From: Bradyrhizobium sp. MOS002
Lineage (GTDB): Bacteria; Pseudomonadota; Alphaproteobacteria; Rhizobiales; Xanthobacteraceae
Assembly (NCBI RefSeq): GCF_003020115.1
Contig: NZ_PYFX01000018.1
Location: 1-64,000, forward strand
DNA length: 64,000 nucleotides
Direction: 5' to 3'
The notes below the pieces were generated by a model, which worked only from the letters and a program-made list of their open reading frames with translations, did no database searches and was not told the origin of the DNA. A program made the translations under genes and the position numbers. This document shows, piece after piece, positions 15,291 through 23,968 of the stretch; the stretch's first letter is position 1, and every line of letters begins with the position of its first letter.

Positions 15291-17720
15291 ATGGGCGGTC
15301 GGGGTCAGAACGATCAGGATCGGAGGCGTATGACCGGATGGTGGCGTGCCGCGCCGCTGCTCGGGCTCTATCGTCCTGCGCTCGTCGCGGTCGGCGTCGG
15401 TCTTCTGTTTTCGGTCGCGGGCGCGGCTGCCGTGGCGCGATGGGAAGGCCGCGTCAACAAGATCGAGTTCGAGAAGGCGGCCGAGACCGAAGTGATCGTC
15501 ATGCAGAACGGCATGAGCGAGTACATCTCCAGGCTCATCGCGCTGCGCACGCTGTTCGAATCGACCAACCAGGAGATCACCCGCAGCGAATTCGAGACCT
15601 TCAGCGCCCGCCTGTTCGAGCGCCATCCCGGCATGCTGCGCATCTCCTGGGTGCCGCGCGTGAACCGCAAGGAGCGCGCCGAATACGAGGCCGCGGCGAT
15701 CACGGACGGCGTGTCCGGCTATCGCATCAAGTCACTCCAGGGCGATGCGTTCGCGACCGCGCCGCAGAGCGACGAATATTTTCCGGTGCTCTACTCGACC
15801 CAGCCGAAGACATCTCCGGTCTACGGCATGGACTACGCGACCGTTCCGGAGCGCCGTGCGGTCCTCGAGCGCGCGCGCGACAACGACCGGGTCGCGGCCA
15901 TTCGCACCCGCCTCTACGAGCCCAAGGAGGGCGGCCGGCTGCCCGACGTTCTCGTCGCCATTCCCGTCTACGCCAAGGGAACGTCGCGCGACATGGTCGT
16001 GGACCGGCGCCGCAATCTCGCCGGCTTCGTCGTCGGCGTCTTCGACCTGCCGCTGCTGATCCAGTCCATTCGCGTGACCACTGGGGCAAGCCCCGCGGTC
16101 AGTGTGAACGTCTATCCGCCGGTCCCGGGGCAGATGGTCGGCCTGGAGGACATGCTGCCGGATTATTCGTCGGCCGCCACGGCGCCGCAGTCGATGCGGG
16201 ACGTCGCGCGCACCCTGCACTGGTCGGGCAATCTCAGGATCGGCGACATGGATTGGCAGGTGCGGGCGGTGCCGGCTGCCGGCGGTCCGCTGGAGACGAC
16301 TTACGATCGCGCGGGCGCCGTGCTGATCGTCGGCATGCTGCTGACGCTGTCGCTTTCGACCTATCTCATGCTCGCAAGCCGCAATTCTCAGCGGCTGTCG
16401 CTGGCGAACCGGCGGGTGCTCGAACTCGCCCAGACCGACATCCTGACCGGATTGCCGAACCGCGCCTTCTTCCTCGCCCGGCTCGACGAGCTCAATGGCC
16501 GTTTGAAGGACGGCGGTCCGACCTTCTCGATCCTGATGCTCGACCTCGACCGCTTCAAGAACGTCAACGACTCGCTCGGTCACGCTGCCGGCGATGCGCT
16601 GCTGCGTCAGGTCGCCCAGCGGCTGAAATCCGCGGTGCGCGTCAGCGACGTGCTGGCCCGGCTCGGCGGCGACGAATTCGCCATCATCCAGGAAGCTTGC
16701 GAGGATCAGCGCGCCTGCTCGACCGAACTGGCGGGGCGGATCGCCAAGCTCGTGGCCGAGCCGTTTCTTCTTCCCGGACACCGGGTCGAGATCGGCACCA
16801 GCATCGGCATTGCGATCGCGCCCGATCACGGCACCGATCAGGAGCAGCTGCTGAAGAAGGCCGACCTTGCGCTCTACCGCTCGAAATCGTCGGGCCGCAA
16901 CTGCTTCACCATCTACGACAAGGCGATGTCGGCCGAGCTCGAGGCGCGCAGCACGCTGGAAGGCGATTTGCGCGACGCCATCGCGCGGTGCCAGCTCGAG
17001 GTGCATTACCAGCCGTTCGTCGACGCCCTCAGCGGCGCGCGGCGCGGCTTCGAGGCGTTGGTGCGCTGGCGGCATCCGACGCGCGGCTTGATTGCGCCGG
17101 ACCAGTTCATTCCGCTTGCGGAGGAGACCGGGCTGATCGTGCCGCTCGGCGAGTTCGTGCTGCGACGCGCCTGCGCGGACGCGACAGGCTGGCCGTCCGA
17201 CCTCGCGGTCGCCGTCAACCTGTCGCCGATCCAGTTCAAGGAGGCCGAGCTGTTCGAGATGATCAGCGCGGCGCTCGCGGATTCCGGGCTGCCGCCCCAG
17301 CGGCTGGAGATCGAGATCACGGAATCCGTGCTACTGGAACGTGGCGTCGAGAACCATGCCTTCATGGAGCGGCTGAAGAGCATCGGCATCGCGCTCGCGC
17401 TCGACGATTTCGGCACCGGCTATTCGTCGCTCAGCTATCTGACCGCGTTCCCGTTCGACAAGATCAAGATCGACAAGTCGTTCATCCGCAACCTCACGCA
17501 TCAGCCGCGCAGCTCCGCCATCATCTCCTCGATCGTGACGCTGGCGCGCGGGCTGGACATGTCGGTCACCGCCGAAGGCGTCGAGACCCGCGAGGAATAC
17601 GAACGGCTGAAGGCGCTCGGCGTCAATTTCGCGCAGGGCTATCTGTTCGGCCGCCCGCAACCCATCGAACGGATCCTGTTCGACGTCCCCGTCAAACCGT
17701 CGCAACGCGACGCGGCCTGA
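15291..17720 (+). CDS. CHASE-GGDEF-EAL membrane protein (c-di-GMP turnover)
   Basis: An 809-residue inner-membrane signalling protein. TM1 (about residues 24-45) is followed by a periplasmic CHASE sensor domain (about 60-260, FESTNQEITRSEFETFSARL), TM2 (about 343-363), a diguanylate cyclase domain with an intact GGDEF motif (459-463) and a phosphodiesterase domain with EAL (588-590) and DDFGTGYSSLSYL. Both active-site signatures look intact, so either activity is possible. An in-frame ATG at 15330 with GGAGG upstream is an alternative start that removes 13 hydrophilic residues. The sensed ligand is unknown. Confidence 0.88.
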   Translation: MGGRGQNDQDRRRMTGWWRAAPLLGLYRPALVAVGVGLLFSVAGAAAVARWEGRVNKIEFEKAAETEVIVMQNGMSEYISRLIALRTLFESTNQEITRSEFETFSARLFERHPGMLRISWVPRVNRKERAEYEAAAITDGVSGYRIKSLQGDAFATAPQSDEYFPVLYSTQPKTSPVYGMDYATVPERRAVLERARDNDRVAAIRTRLYEPKEGGRLPDVLVAIPVYAKGTSRDMVVDRRRNLAGFVVGVFDLPLLIQSIRVTTGASPAVSVNVYPPVPGQMVGLEDMLPDYSSAATAPQSMRDVARTLHWSGNLRIGDMDWQVRAVPAAGGPLETTYDRAGAVLIVGMLLTLSLSTYLMLASRNSQRLSLANRRVLELAQTDILTGLPNRAFFLARLDELNGRLKDGGPTFSILMLDLDRFKNVNDSLGHAAGDALLRQVAQRLKSAVRVSDVLARLGGDEFAIIQEACEDQRACSTELAGRIAKLVAEPFLLPGHRVEIGTSIGIAIAPDHGTDQEQLLKKADLALYRSKSSGRNCFTIYDKAMSAELEARSTLEGDLRDAIARCQLEVHYQPFVDALSGARRGFEALVRWRHPTRGLIAPDQFIPLAEETGLIVPLGEFVLRRACADATGWPSDLAVAVNLSPIQFKEAELFEMISAALADSGLPPQRLEIEITESVLLERGVENHAFMERLKSIGIALALDDFGTGYSSLSYLTAFPFDKIKIDKSFIRNLTHQPRSSAIISSIVTLARGLDMSVTAEGVETREEYERLKALGVNFAQGYLFGRPQPIERILFDVPVKPSQRDAA

Positions 17721-17730
17721 GCGCGCGTCT

Positions 17731-17860
17731 CGTCCTTCGAGACGACCGCTTCGCGGTCTCCGCAGGATGAGGCTAAGCGGCATCGCGGCCTGTTGAATTG
17801 CCGCCAAATACTCCGTCCTCATCCTGAGGAGCCCGCCCGAGCGGGCGTCTCGAAGGATGG
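17731..17860. repeat. Composite palindromic repeat, copy A
   Basis: Two facing modules: CGTCCTTCGAGACGACCGCT...GCAGGATGAG at the left and TCATCCTGAGGAGCCCGCCC...CTCGAAGGATGG at the right, each containing its own hairpin (GACCGCTTCGCGGTC, GCCCGCCCGAGCGGGC). The modules are roughly reverse complements. The same arrangement, including a related spacer, is found at 39899-40027, and a variant at 35903-36010. It is noncoding and interspersed. Confidence 0.75.
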
Positions 17861-17976
17861 GCCGCAGGCGAGGTGTTTGCCGGTACGCCTTCTGATGCGA
17901 TCACGTTACTCAATGGGGCATGCACGAAAAGCGCTTGACCCGGGCAGTCCCGGATGGTCGGAAGGACCGTCCAGGG

Positions 17977-19281
17977 ATGAAACACACAATGCGGCTTCCG
18001 TTCTTCTACGGCTGGGTCGTGGTCGCGGTGACCTTCGTCACCATGGCCATCGGCGTCAACGCGCGCACCGCCTTCTCCCTCTTCTTTCCTCCGATCATCT
18101 CCGAATTCGGCTGGGAGCGCGGCGTCACCGCGGGCGCCTTTTCCTTCGGCTTCGTCGTATCGGGCATGGTCAGCCCGCTGATCGGCAGGCTGATGGACCG
18201 CGCCGGCCCGCGCGCGGTGATGGAGCTCGGCGTGGTTCTGATGGGCGGCGGGCTGCTGCTTGCGCCGCTCACGAGCCAGCCCTGGCATCTCTATGTCACC
18301 ATCGGTGTCATGGTCGGTGCCGGTTCGGTGTGTCTCGGCTATTCCGGGCAGTCGCTGTTCCTGCCGAACTGGTTCATCCGCACGCGCGGCCTCGCCATCG
18401 GCATCGCCTTCGCCGGGGTCGGCATCGGCTCGGTGACGCTGTTGCCATGGGTGCAGCACATGATCGAAGGCACCGGCTGGCGCACCGCCTGCACTGCGAT
18501 GGGCCTGATGGTCCTGATCGTGCTGGCGCCGATCAATCTGTTCCTGCATCGACGCCCCGAGGATATCGGCCTGCGGCCTGACGGCGATGCCGCGCCGGCC
18601 GCAGGCGCCGCAAAACCCGCCTCCAACATTGTCGATCCGGTCTGGGCCGGGACCGAATGGACACTCCGGAAAGCGGTCGCCACGACGCGGTTCTGGTGGA
18701 TTGCGCTCGGTTATTTCTGCGGCCTGTACATTTGGTACGCGGTGCAGGTGCATCAGACCAAATTCCTGCTCGACATCGGCTTCAGCCCGGGTGTCGCGGT
18801 GTGGGCGCTCGGCATAGTCAGCCTGCTCGGCATTCCCGGCCAGATCCTGCTCGGCCATGTCTCCGACCGGATCGGGCGGGAATGGGTGTGGGCGATCAGC
18901 TGCGCGGGTTTTGCGATGTCTTTCGCGGCGCTGATGGCACTGAAATTCCAGCCATCATTGTGGCTGGTCTACCTCATGGTGTTCACGCAAGGCGCGCTCG
19001 GCTACGGCCTGACCTCGATCATGGGCGCGGTGGTGTTCGAGATTTTTCAGGGCAGGCACCAGGGCAGCATTTTCGGCACGATCATGCTGGCGGCATTGGC
19101 CGGCGGGGCCGCCGGTCCCTGGATCACCGGCTTGCTTTACGATCGGGTCGGCGACTACACGCTCGCCTTTGGCGTTGGCATCATCGTGAGCGGATTGTCG
19201 GCGCTCTCAATCTGGCAAGCCGCGCCGCGCAAGGTGCGCGCCGTCGCCGGCAAGCTTCAGGCGGGAACCGGCGCTGAATAG
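17977..19281 (+). CDS. MFS transporter, oxalate/formate or monocarboxylate carrier-like
   Basis: A 434-residue major facilitator protein with 12 predicted helices and a long central loop. The first helix is FYGWVVVAVTFVTMAIGVNARTAF and the family motif A region reads GRLMDRAGPRAVME; the second half has GHVSDRIGREWVWAI. The pattern resembles OxlT/MCT-like carriers of organic anions. I chose the ATG at 17977 because GAAGGA lies upstream; the 19 extra residues of a start at 17920 are hydrophilic and not conserved in type. It stands alone between two c-di-GMP genes. The substrate is unknown. Confidence 0.85.
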   Translation: MKHTMRLPFFYGWVVVAVTFVTMAIGVNARTAFSLFFPPIISEFGWERGVTAGAFSFGFVVSGMVSPLIGRLMDRAGPRAVMELGVVLMGGGLLLAPLTSQPWHLYVTIGVMVGAGSVCLGYSGQSLFLPNWFIRTRGLAIGIAFAGVGIGSVTLLPWVQHMIEGTGWRTACTAMGLMVLIVLAPINLFLHRRPEDIGLRPDGDAAPAAGAAKPASNIVDPVWAGTEWTLRKAVATTRFWWIALGYFCGLYIWYAVQVHQTKFLLDIGFSPGVAVWALGIVSLLGIPGQILLGHVSDRIGREWVWAISCAGFAMSFAALMALKFQPSLWLVYLMVFTQGALGYGLTSIMGAVVFEIFQGRHQGSIFGTIMLAALAGGAAGPWITGLLYDRVGDYTLAFGVGIIVSGLSALSIWQAAPRKVRAVAGKLQAGTGAE

Positions 19282-19433
19282 GTTCCGTACGCACCGAATT
19301 ACCTTCGCTTCGTTTGCGGAATTTTAATCATGTCGCGTCTTGGCGCGGTGCGACGGGATTGCAAAAACGTCTTGGACACTATCGCGGCGCTAGCCTCGAT
19401 TGCCATATCTTCCCGATGCCTCCGGGTCCAACG

Positions 19434-22019
19434 ATGTCCGCCTCCGATTGTGCCATGACAGAAACTCCGGAAGTGCTGTTGGCCGCGCTCGAACGCGCCG
19501 ACGAAGGCATTGTCATCGTCGATAGCGCGCATCGCATCACGCATTTCAATGCCGGTGCGGAGCGGATTTGGAATCTCGCACGCGCGGATGTGCTCGGCCA
19601 CGACGCCGAAATTCTCACCCTCAAATGCCTTCAGGCCGATCCGGTTGCTGAATTTCGCGACGAGATCAGCCTCGTGCGACGCGACGGCAGCCGCATCCGG
19701 GCGGCCATCTCGCTTTCTTCCATTGCAAGTGGCGGCGTGACCCATCGCATCGTGTTTGCGCGCGACGTCACCGCGGACGCCGATCGCCGCGTCAGAATCG
19801 GGCTTCTCCACGCCGTCTCCGACCAGACCAACCGCGCGGTGCTCATCACCGATACCGACCAGAACATCGTCTACGTCAATGCCGCCTTCACGACGCTGTT
19901 CGGCTACACCAGCGAGGAAGCCGAGGGCCGCCGTGCCAGGGGCCTGCTCGCCGGCCGCCACACCGATCGCAAGGCCGTTGCGAAGCTCGTCAAGCGCCTG
20001 ATGGATGGTGGCCACCGCGGCGAGGTCGAGATGCTCGCCTATGACAAGGACGGCGAGGAGATCTGGGTCTGCGCCCGCATCGATGCCTTCCGCGACAAGA
20101 AGGGCCAGGTCAAACACTTCTTCGCGCTGCTTGAGGATATCACCGAGACCAAGCAGCTGCGATCGCTGCAGCAGCTCATCATGGGCGCGCTCGCCGACGA
20201 GGTTCCGATCGGCGAGATCGCCGACCGGCTGTGCCGCCGTGTCGAGCAGATCGCGCCCGACGTCGTCTGTTCGCTGCTTCACGTCGATGCCGCGGGCCTG
20301 ATCCATCCGCTCGGCGGTCCAAGCCTGCCCGAAGACTATTCCCGCGCACTGGACGGCGTTGCCATCGGCCCCAATGTCGGCTCGTGCGGAACCGCGGCCT
20401 TCTATGGCGAGCCGGTGCTGGCGACCGATCTGGAGACCGATCCGCGCTGGCAGCCCTACAAGGCGATGCCGCTCGCGATTGGCCTGCGCGCATGCTGGTC
20501 GACGCCGGTCAAGGCCAAGGACGGACGGGTCATCGCCACCTTCGCCTTCTACTACCGGGAGCCGCGCGCACCGAGCAACTGGCACCGCCGCATCGTCGAG
20601 GCCTGCGTCAATCTCGGCGCCTTCGCGATCGAGCGCAAGGAGGCGCGCGCCGAGATCGCGCGGCTCGCCTATCACGATATCCTCACCGGCCTGCCGAACC
20701 GCGCGCAATTGCGGCGCCTGATCACCACCGCCATCGATGCCTGCCCGACCGGCAGCCACGTCGCGCTGGCGTTCCTCGACGTCGATCATTTCAAGGACGT
20801 CAACGACACGCTCGGTCATGCCGCCGGCGACGAGCTCCTGATCCAGCTCGCGCAGCGCCTGCGCGAGCAGATCGGACCCGAGGACATGCTGGGGCGCCTC
20901 GGCGGCGACGAGTTCGTGATCCTGCTGCCGCAACGCAACGCCGAGGGTGCCGAGCGGGTCGCGGCCGGAATCACCGAAGCGCTGGCCGCGCCGCTGCGGC
21001 TCGGCTCCAGGCAGCTGCAGATGTCGGCGAGCATCGGCGTCAGTCTCTATCCCGATCATGCCACCGACATCGACACCTTGATGCAGCAGGCGGACGCGGC
21101 CATGTACATGGCCAAGCAGGCCGGCCGCTCGACCCATCGCCTGTTCAGCGCCGAGATGAACGGGCACACTGAGCAGCGGCTGGCCTTGATTGCGGCGCTG
21201 CGCCGCGCCATCGCCGAAGGCGAGCTGACCCTCCGCTATCAGCCGCAGATCCGCAGCTGCGACGGCGCGATCCATGGCGTCGAGGCGCTGGCGCGCTGGC
21301 ACGATGCCGAACTCGGCGACGTCTCGCCGGCAAAATTCATCCCGCTTGCCGAAGAGTGCGGCCTGATCGAGCAGATCGGCCTGTGGTCGGTGCGCGAAGC
21401 CTGCCGGCAGATGGCGAGCTGGCGCCGCGCGGGGCTCGACATTCCATCCGTGTCGGTGAACCTGTCGCCGATCAATTTCCGCAACGTCACGCTGGCCGCG
21501 CGGCTCAAGGGCATCCTCGCCGAATACGATCTGCCGGCGGATGCGCTCATGCTCGAGATCACCGAGGGCGCGTTCATGCAGGACAGCGTCGCCGCGCTCG
21601 AGACGATGAATGCGATCCGGGAGCTCGGCGTCGGACTTTCCGTAGACGATTTCGGCACCGGCTATTCCAGCCTCAGCCGGCTCGCCCATCTGCCGATCCG
21701 CGAGCTGAAGATCGACCGCAGCTTCATGCGCGACATCGAGCGTGACGCCGGCGCGCTCGCGATCGCCACCGCCGTGGTGCGCGTCGGGCAGGGCCTCGGC
21801 ATGACCGTCGTCGGTGAAGGGGTCGAGACCGAGGCGCAGCGCAAGGTGCTGGCCGAACTCGGCTGCGACGTCGTGCAAGGGTTCCTTTACGCGCCCGCGC
21901 TCGCGCCCGTAGCTTTCGAGCGCTGGCTGATCGAGCACTGCGCCGAGCAGGCGCGGGCGATGCTGGCTCGTCTCGACATTGCACCGGCCGACGCGATTGC
22001 AGTGAAGCGGTCGGCGTAG
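19434..22019 (+). CDS. DosP-like PAS-PAS-GAF-GGDEF-EAL protein
   Basis: About 861 residues with two PAS domains (about 8-120 and 125-245), a GAF domain (about 255-395, NVGSCGTAAFYGEPVLATDL), GGDEF (motif at 490-494) and EAL (617-619, then DDFGTGYSSLSRL). The architecture and many segments resemble E. coli DosP, a c-di-GMP phosphodiesterase that senses O2 through haem in PAS1. Here the DosP segment around its haem His appears as LQADPVAEF without His, so haem binding is doubtful. No membrane segment is seen, so it is cytoplasmic. The start is uncertain: ATGs at 19314, 19416, 19434 and 19455 are in frame, and homology begins after the last. Confidence 0.85.
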   Translation: MSASDCAMTETPEVLLAALERADEGIVIVDSAHRITHFNAGAERIWNLARADVLGHDAEILTLKCLQADPVAEFRDEISLVRRDGSRIRAAISLSSIASGGVTHRIVFARDVTADADRRVRIGLLHAVSDQTNRAVLITDTDQNIVYVNAAFTTLFGYTSEEAEGRRARGLLAGRHTDRKAVAKLVKRLMDGGHRGEVEMLAYDKDGEEIWVCARIDAFRDKKGQVKHFFALLEDITETKQLRSLQQLIMGALADEVPIGEIADRLCRRVEQIAPDVVCSLLHVDAAGLIHPLGGPSLPEDYSRALDGVAIGPNVGSCGTAAFYGEPVLATDLETDPRWQPYKAMPLAIGLRACWSTPVKAKDGRVIATFAFYYREPRAPSNWHRRIVEACVNLGAFAIERKEARAEIARLAYHDILTGLPNRAQLRRLITTAIDACPTGSHVALAFLDVDHFKDVNDTLGHAAGDELLIQLAQRLREQIGPEDMLGRLGGDEFVILLPQRNAEGAERVAAGITEALAAPLRLGSRQLQMSASIGVSLYPDHATDIDTLMQQADAAMYMAKQAGRSTHRLFSAEMNGHTEQRLALIAALRRAIAEGELTLRYQPQIRSCDGAIHGVEALARWHDAELGDVSPAKFIPLAEECGLIEQIGLWSVREACRQMASWRRAGLDIPSVSVNLSPINFRNVTLAARLKGILAEYDLPADALMLEITEGAFMQDSVAALETMNAIRELGVGLSVDDFGTGYSSLSRLAHLPIRELKIDRSFMRDIERDAGALAIATAVVRVGQGLGMTVVGEGVETEAQRKVLAELGCDVVQGFLYAPALAPVAFERWLIEHCAEQARAMLARLDIAPADAIAVKRSA

Positions 22020-22070
22020 GGCGCCTACTCTCGAAGCCGCCACAGCACGACGACCGGTTAGCGATCGAAA

Positions 22071-22370
22071 TCAACGAAACGCGCTGCTTGGATCGTGGCT
22101 GGGTTGATTTTTTGGTCTGCATGGACGCGGCAATGCATAGTGAACGGTCAGCAGGCTTTCGTTCCGGTCATCGAAAATCAAATGATCGGTCAAGGCCATT
22201 TCCGCGCGCATCGCGTTGCAGCAGAAGATCATCCATCGATTGAACGTGGGCAGCTGGCTCATCGACCGGTAAAGCTCACCACATTCGATGGTCAGGTTCG
22301 GCCGGCCTTGCGCATTCGCCAATTCGAGCCGGGATCGAATCTCTTGCCGGAAATGATCCGTTGAAACCAT
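22071..22370 (-). CDS. Conserved small protein of unknown function
   Basis: A 99-residue protein beginning MVSTDHFRQEIRSRLELANA, with CGELYRSMS and MIFCCNAMRAEM segments and ending in a basic tail. It resembles a small protein family common in Bradyrhizobium genomes (MVST-F-EIR-RL start, paired Cys) for which I know no function. No signal peptide or TM. Base composition is lower in GC than its neighbours. The longer reading from 22448 adds residues not typical of the family. It is convergent with the DosP-like gene. Confidence 0.5.
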   Translation of the reverse strand: MVSTDHFRQEIRSRLELANAQGRPNLTIECGELYRSMSQLPTFNRWMIFCCNAMRAEMALTDHLIFDDRNESLLTVHYALPRPCRPKNQPSHDPSSAFR

Positions 22371-22786
22371 GCGACTCCGATAGCCGAAAACCCTTCTGAA
22401 AGGGGGATCAGCCGGCCAGGATTGGAATTGAGCCATTGGCCCCGTCAACTCAGACGTCAGGCCGTGTGACCATAGAGCAATGCCAACACAAAGATACAGC
22501 TAATAAACCCCACCGGATCGATGCGCTCGTCTCGCTATTGGGCGACAGCGTTCCTATATGCTCGAGATCGCCGCCCGCCCTAGGCAGTTATCGGTGACTG
22601 AGAGCATTGCGCTCCCGCCTCAACCACGCAGGCGGTCGGATGTCCGATATACCAAAATGCAAATCTCCTGGACTGATTGGCATCTCCGGCGCCGCTGCGG
22701 GTGGCTGCGTCGGCCTTCATGCATCGGAATCCATCTTCAATTGATCTGCAGCAGCGATCTCGCACGCAGATCGTCAGGAGGTTTAC
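22371..22786. other. Intergenic region, lower GC
   Basis: About 416 bp between two divergently oriented small genes. GC is visibly lower than in the flanks between about 22430 and 22560. Open frames here (for example 22580-23017 on the minus strand) overlap the real genes and have no ribosome site. It must contain the promoter of the mannose cluster, but I cannot place a -35/-10 pair with confidence. Confidence 0.35.
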
Positions 22787-22978
22787 GTGGCAAACACAGC
22801 AACGATCCGAAATTCGAACGGGCTTCCGGCCACATTCACGGGATCGAAGACCGGGCAGGACGACGCTCCGTTTGTCTTCGTCAAGGTCGGCGATGAAGAG
22901 CGCCGCATGCGAAGGGCTGAATGGGATGCGCTTCCGCCCTGGACCGGCCCGCGCCCGGCACGAACGGTCAACGACTGA
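22787..22978 (+). CDS. Small protein at head of the mannose cluster
   Basis: A 63-residue protein starting at GTG with a strong AGGAGG 6 nt upstream. It reads ...DDAPFVFVKVGDEERRMRRAEWDALPPW..., hydrophilic, with no signal peptide. It precedes the mannose-6-phosphate isomerase by 24 nt on the same strand, so it is likely cotranscribed. I do not recognise the family. The well-placed ribosome site and alpha-proteobacterial codon use support it being expressed. Confidence 0.6.
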   Translation: MANTATIRNSNGLPATFTGSKTGQDDAPFVFVKVGDEERRMRRAEWDALPPWTGPRPARTVND

Positions 22979-23002
22979 TCGCACAGCCTTTGGAGGGCCC
23001 GT

Positions 23003-23968
23003 TTGACGATCGAACATGCCATCGTGCGAACCAAGCCGAAGCCCTGGGGCAGCCTTGATCTGCGGCCCTGGAGCCTGGCGTCGACGAGCGACGGCCCGAT
23101 CGGGGAATTGTGGTTCGAGCGCCCGGGTCTTGCTGCGCCGAAGACGACGTTGCTACTCAAGATGCTCTTCACCACCGAGCCGCTGTCGATTCAAGTTCAT
23201 CCGGATGATGCGTTCGCGCGCTCGATCGGGCTTGCCAACGGCAAGACCGAAGCCTGGTACATCGTCTCCGCGATCCCCGGTGCCGGGGTCGCGGTGGGGC
23301 TGAACCATCCGCGCTCCGCCGCCGAGTTGCGAACCGCGATCACTGATGGCTCGATCGCCGATATCGTGGATTGGCAGCCGGTGCATCCAGGCGACGTCAT
23401 CTTCATTCCTGCGGGAACCATCCATGCGATCGGCGCTGGCATCGTGCTCGTCGAAATCCAGCAGCATAGCGACGCCACGTTCAGGCTGTTCGACTATGGA
23501 CGAGAGCGCGAATTGCACATCGACAATGCCGTCGCGGTGGCGACGGCGGGCCCACGCAGGATCCAGGTGCCTTCCGAACGTTTGAGCGGCGCGCGAACGG
23601 TCCTCACGGTCAATTCATATTTTGCGCTGGAGCAAACCGACCTTGCTCCGGGCTCCGTTTGGATGCTCGACGCACCGAAAGAGACCTGGCTGCTGGCGAT
23701 CGAAGGCCACGCCCAGCTTGGCTCGACGAGGCTGGCGCCGGGGGAGGCGTTCTTCCTGGAAGCCGAACATGCGGAAATCGAGGTCGGTGCGAACGGGTTG
23801 AAAGCGCTACTGGCCTATCCCGGTCCGAAGATAAACCCTGATGCTTTGATAGAGCGCAGCACTGCGAGCGCCGGTCGCGCACCGCACGCTTTTCCCGGCG
23901 CCCTGGTCACGCCTCCCTTCGAGACTGCCGCGCTCAAACAATCGGAGACGCCAAATTGGCTGCCGTAA
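23003..23968 (+). CDS. manA: Mannose-6-phosphate isomerase, class I
   Basis: A 321-residue cupin-type zinc enzyme interconverting mannose 6-phosphate and fructose 6-phosphate. Visible features are the N-terminal KPWGS, the zinc-site motif IQVHPDD, KTEAWYIV, and VHPGDVIFIPAGTIHAIG. The compact length fits short bacterial class I enzymes. The start must be TTG at 23003 (GGAGG 6 nt upstream): the conserved KPWG begins 12 residues in and the next Met is near residue 53. It overlaps the glycosyltransferase start by 13 nt. Context suggests it supplies mannose-6-P (hence GDP-mannose) to, or drains it from, the polymer system that follows. Confidence 0.88.
   Translation: MTIEHAIVRTKPKPWGSLDLRPWSLASTSDGPIGELWFERPGLAAPKTTLLLKMLFTTEPLSIQVHPDDAFARSIGLANGKTEAWYIVSAIPGAGVAVGLNHPRSAAELRTAITDGSIADIVDWQPVHPGDVIFIPAGTIHAIGAGIVLVEIQQHSDATFRLFDYGRERELHIDNAVAVATAGPRRIQVPSERLSGARTVLTVNSYFALEQTDLAPGSVWMLDAPKETWLLAIEGHAQLGSTRLAPGEAFFLEAEHAEIEVGANGLKALLAYPGPKINPDALIERSTASAGRAPHAFPGALVTPPFETAALKQSETPNWLP

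Noticed and set aside
15230..17770. 846-residue frame overlapping the CHASE-GGDEF-EAL gene in another phase
   Set aside because: Arg/Pro/Ala-rich shadow; motifs are only in the 15291 frame.
19299..22043. 914-residue minus-strand frame opposite the DosP-like gene
   Set aside because: Codon-position mirror of a GC-rich gene; no domain recognisable, while the plus strand has PAS, GGDEF and EAL motifs.
22580..23017. 145-residue minus-strand frame before manA
   Set aside because: Overlaps the GTG-started small gene that has a strong ribosome site; Cys/Arg-rich with no start signal.
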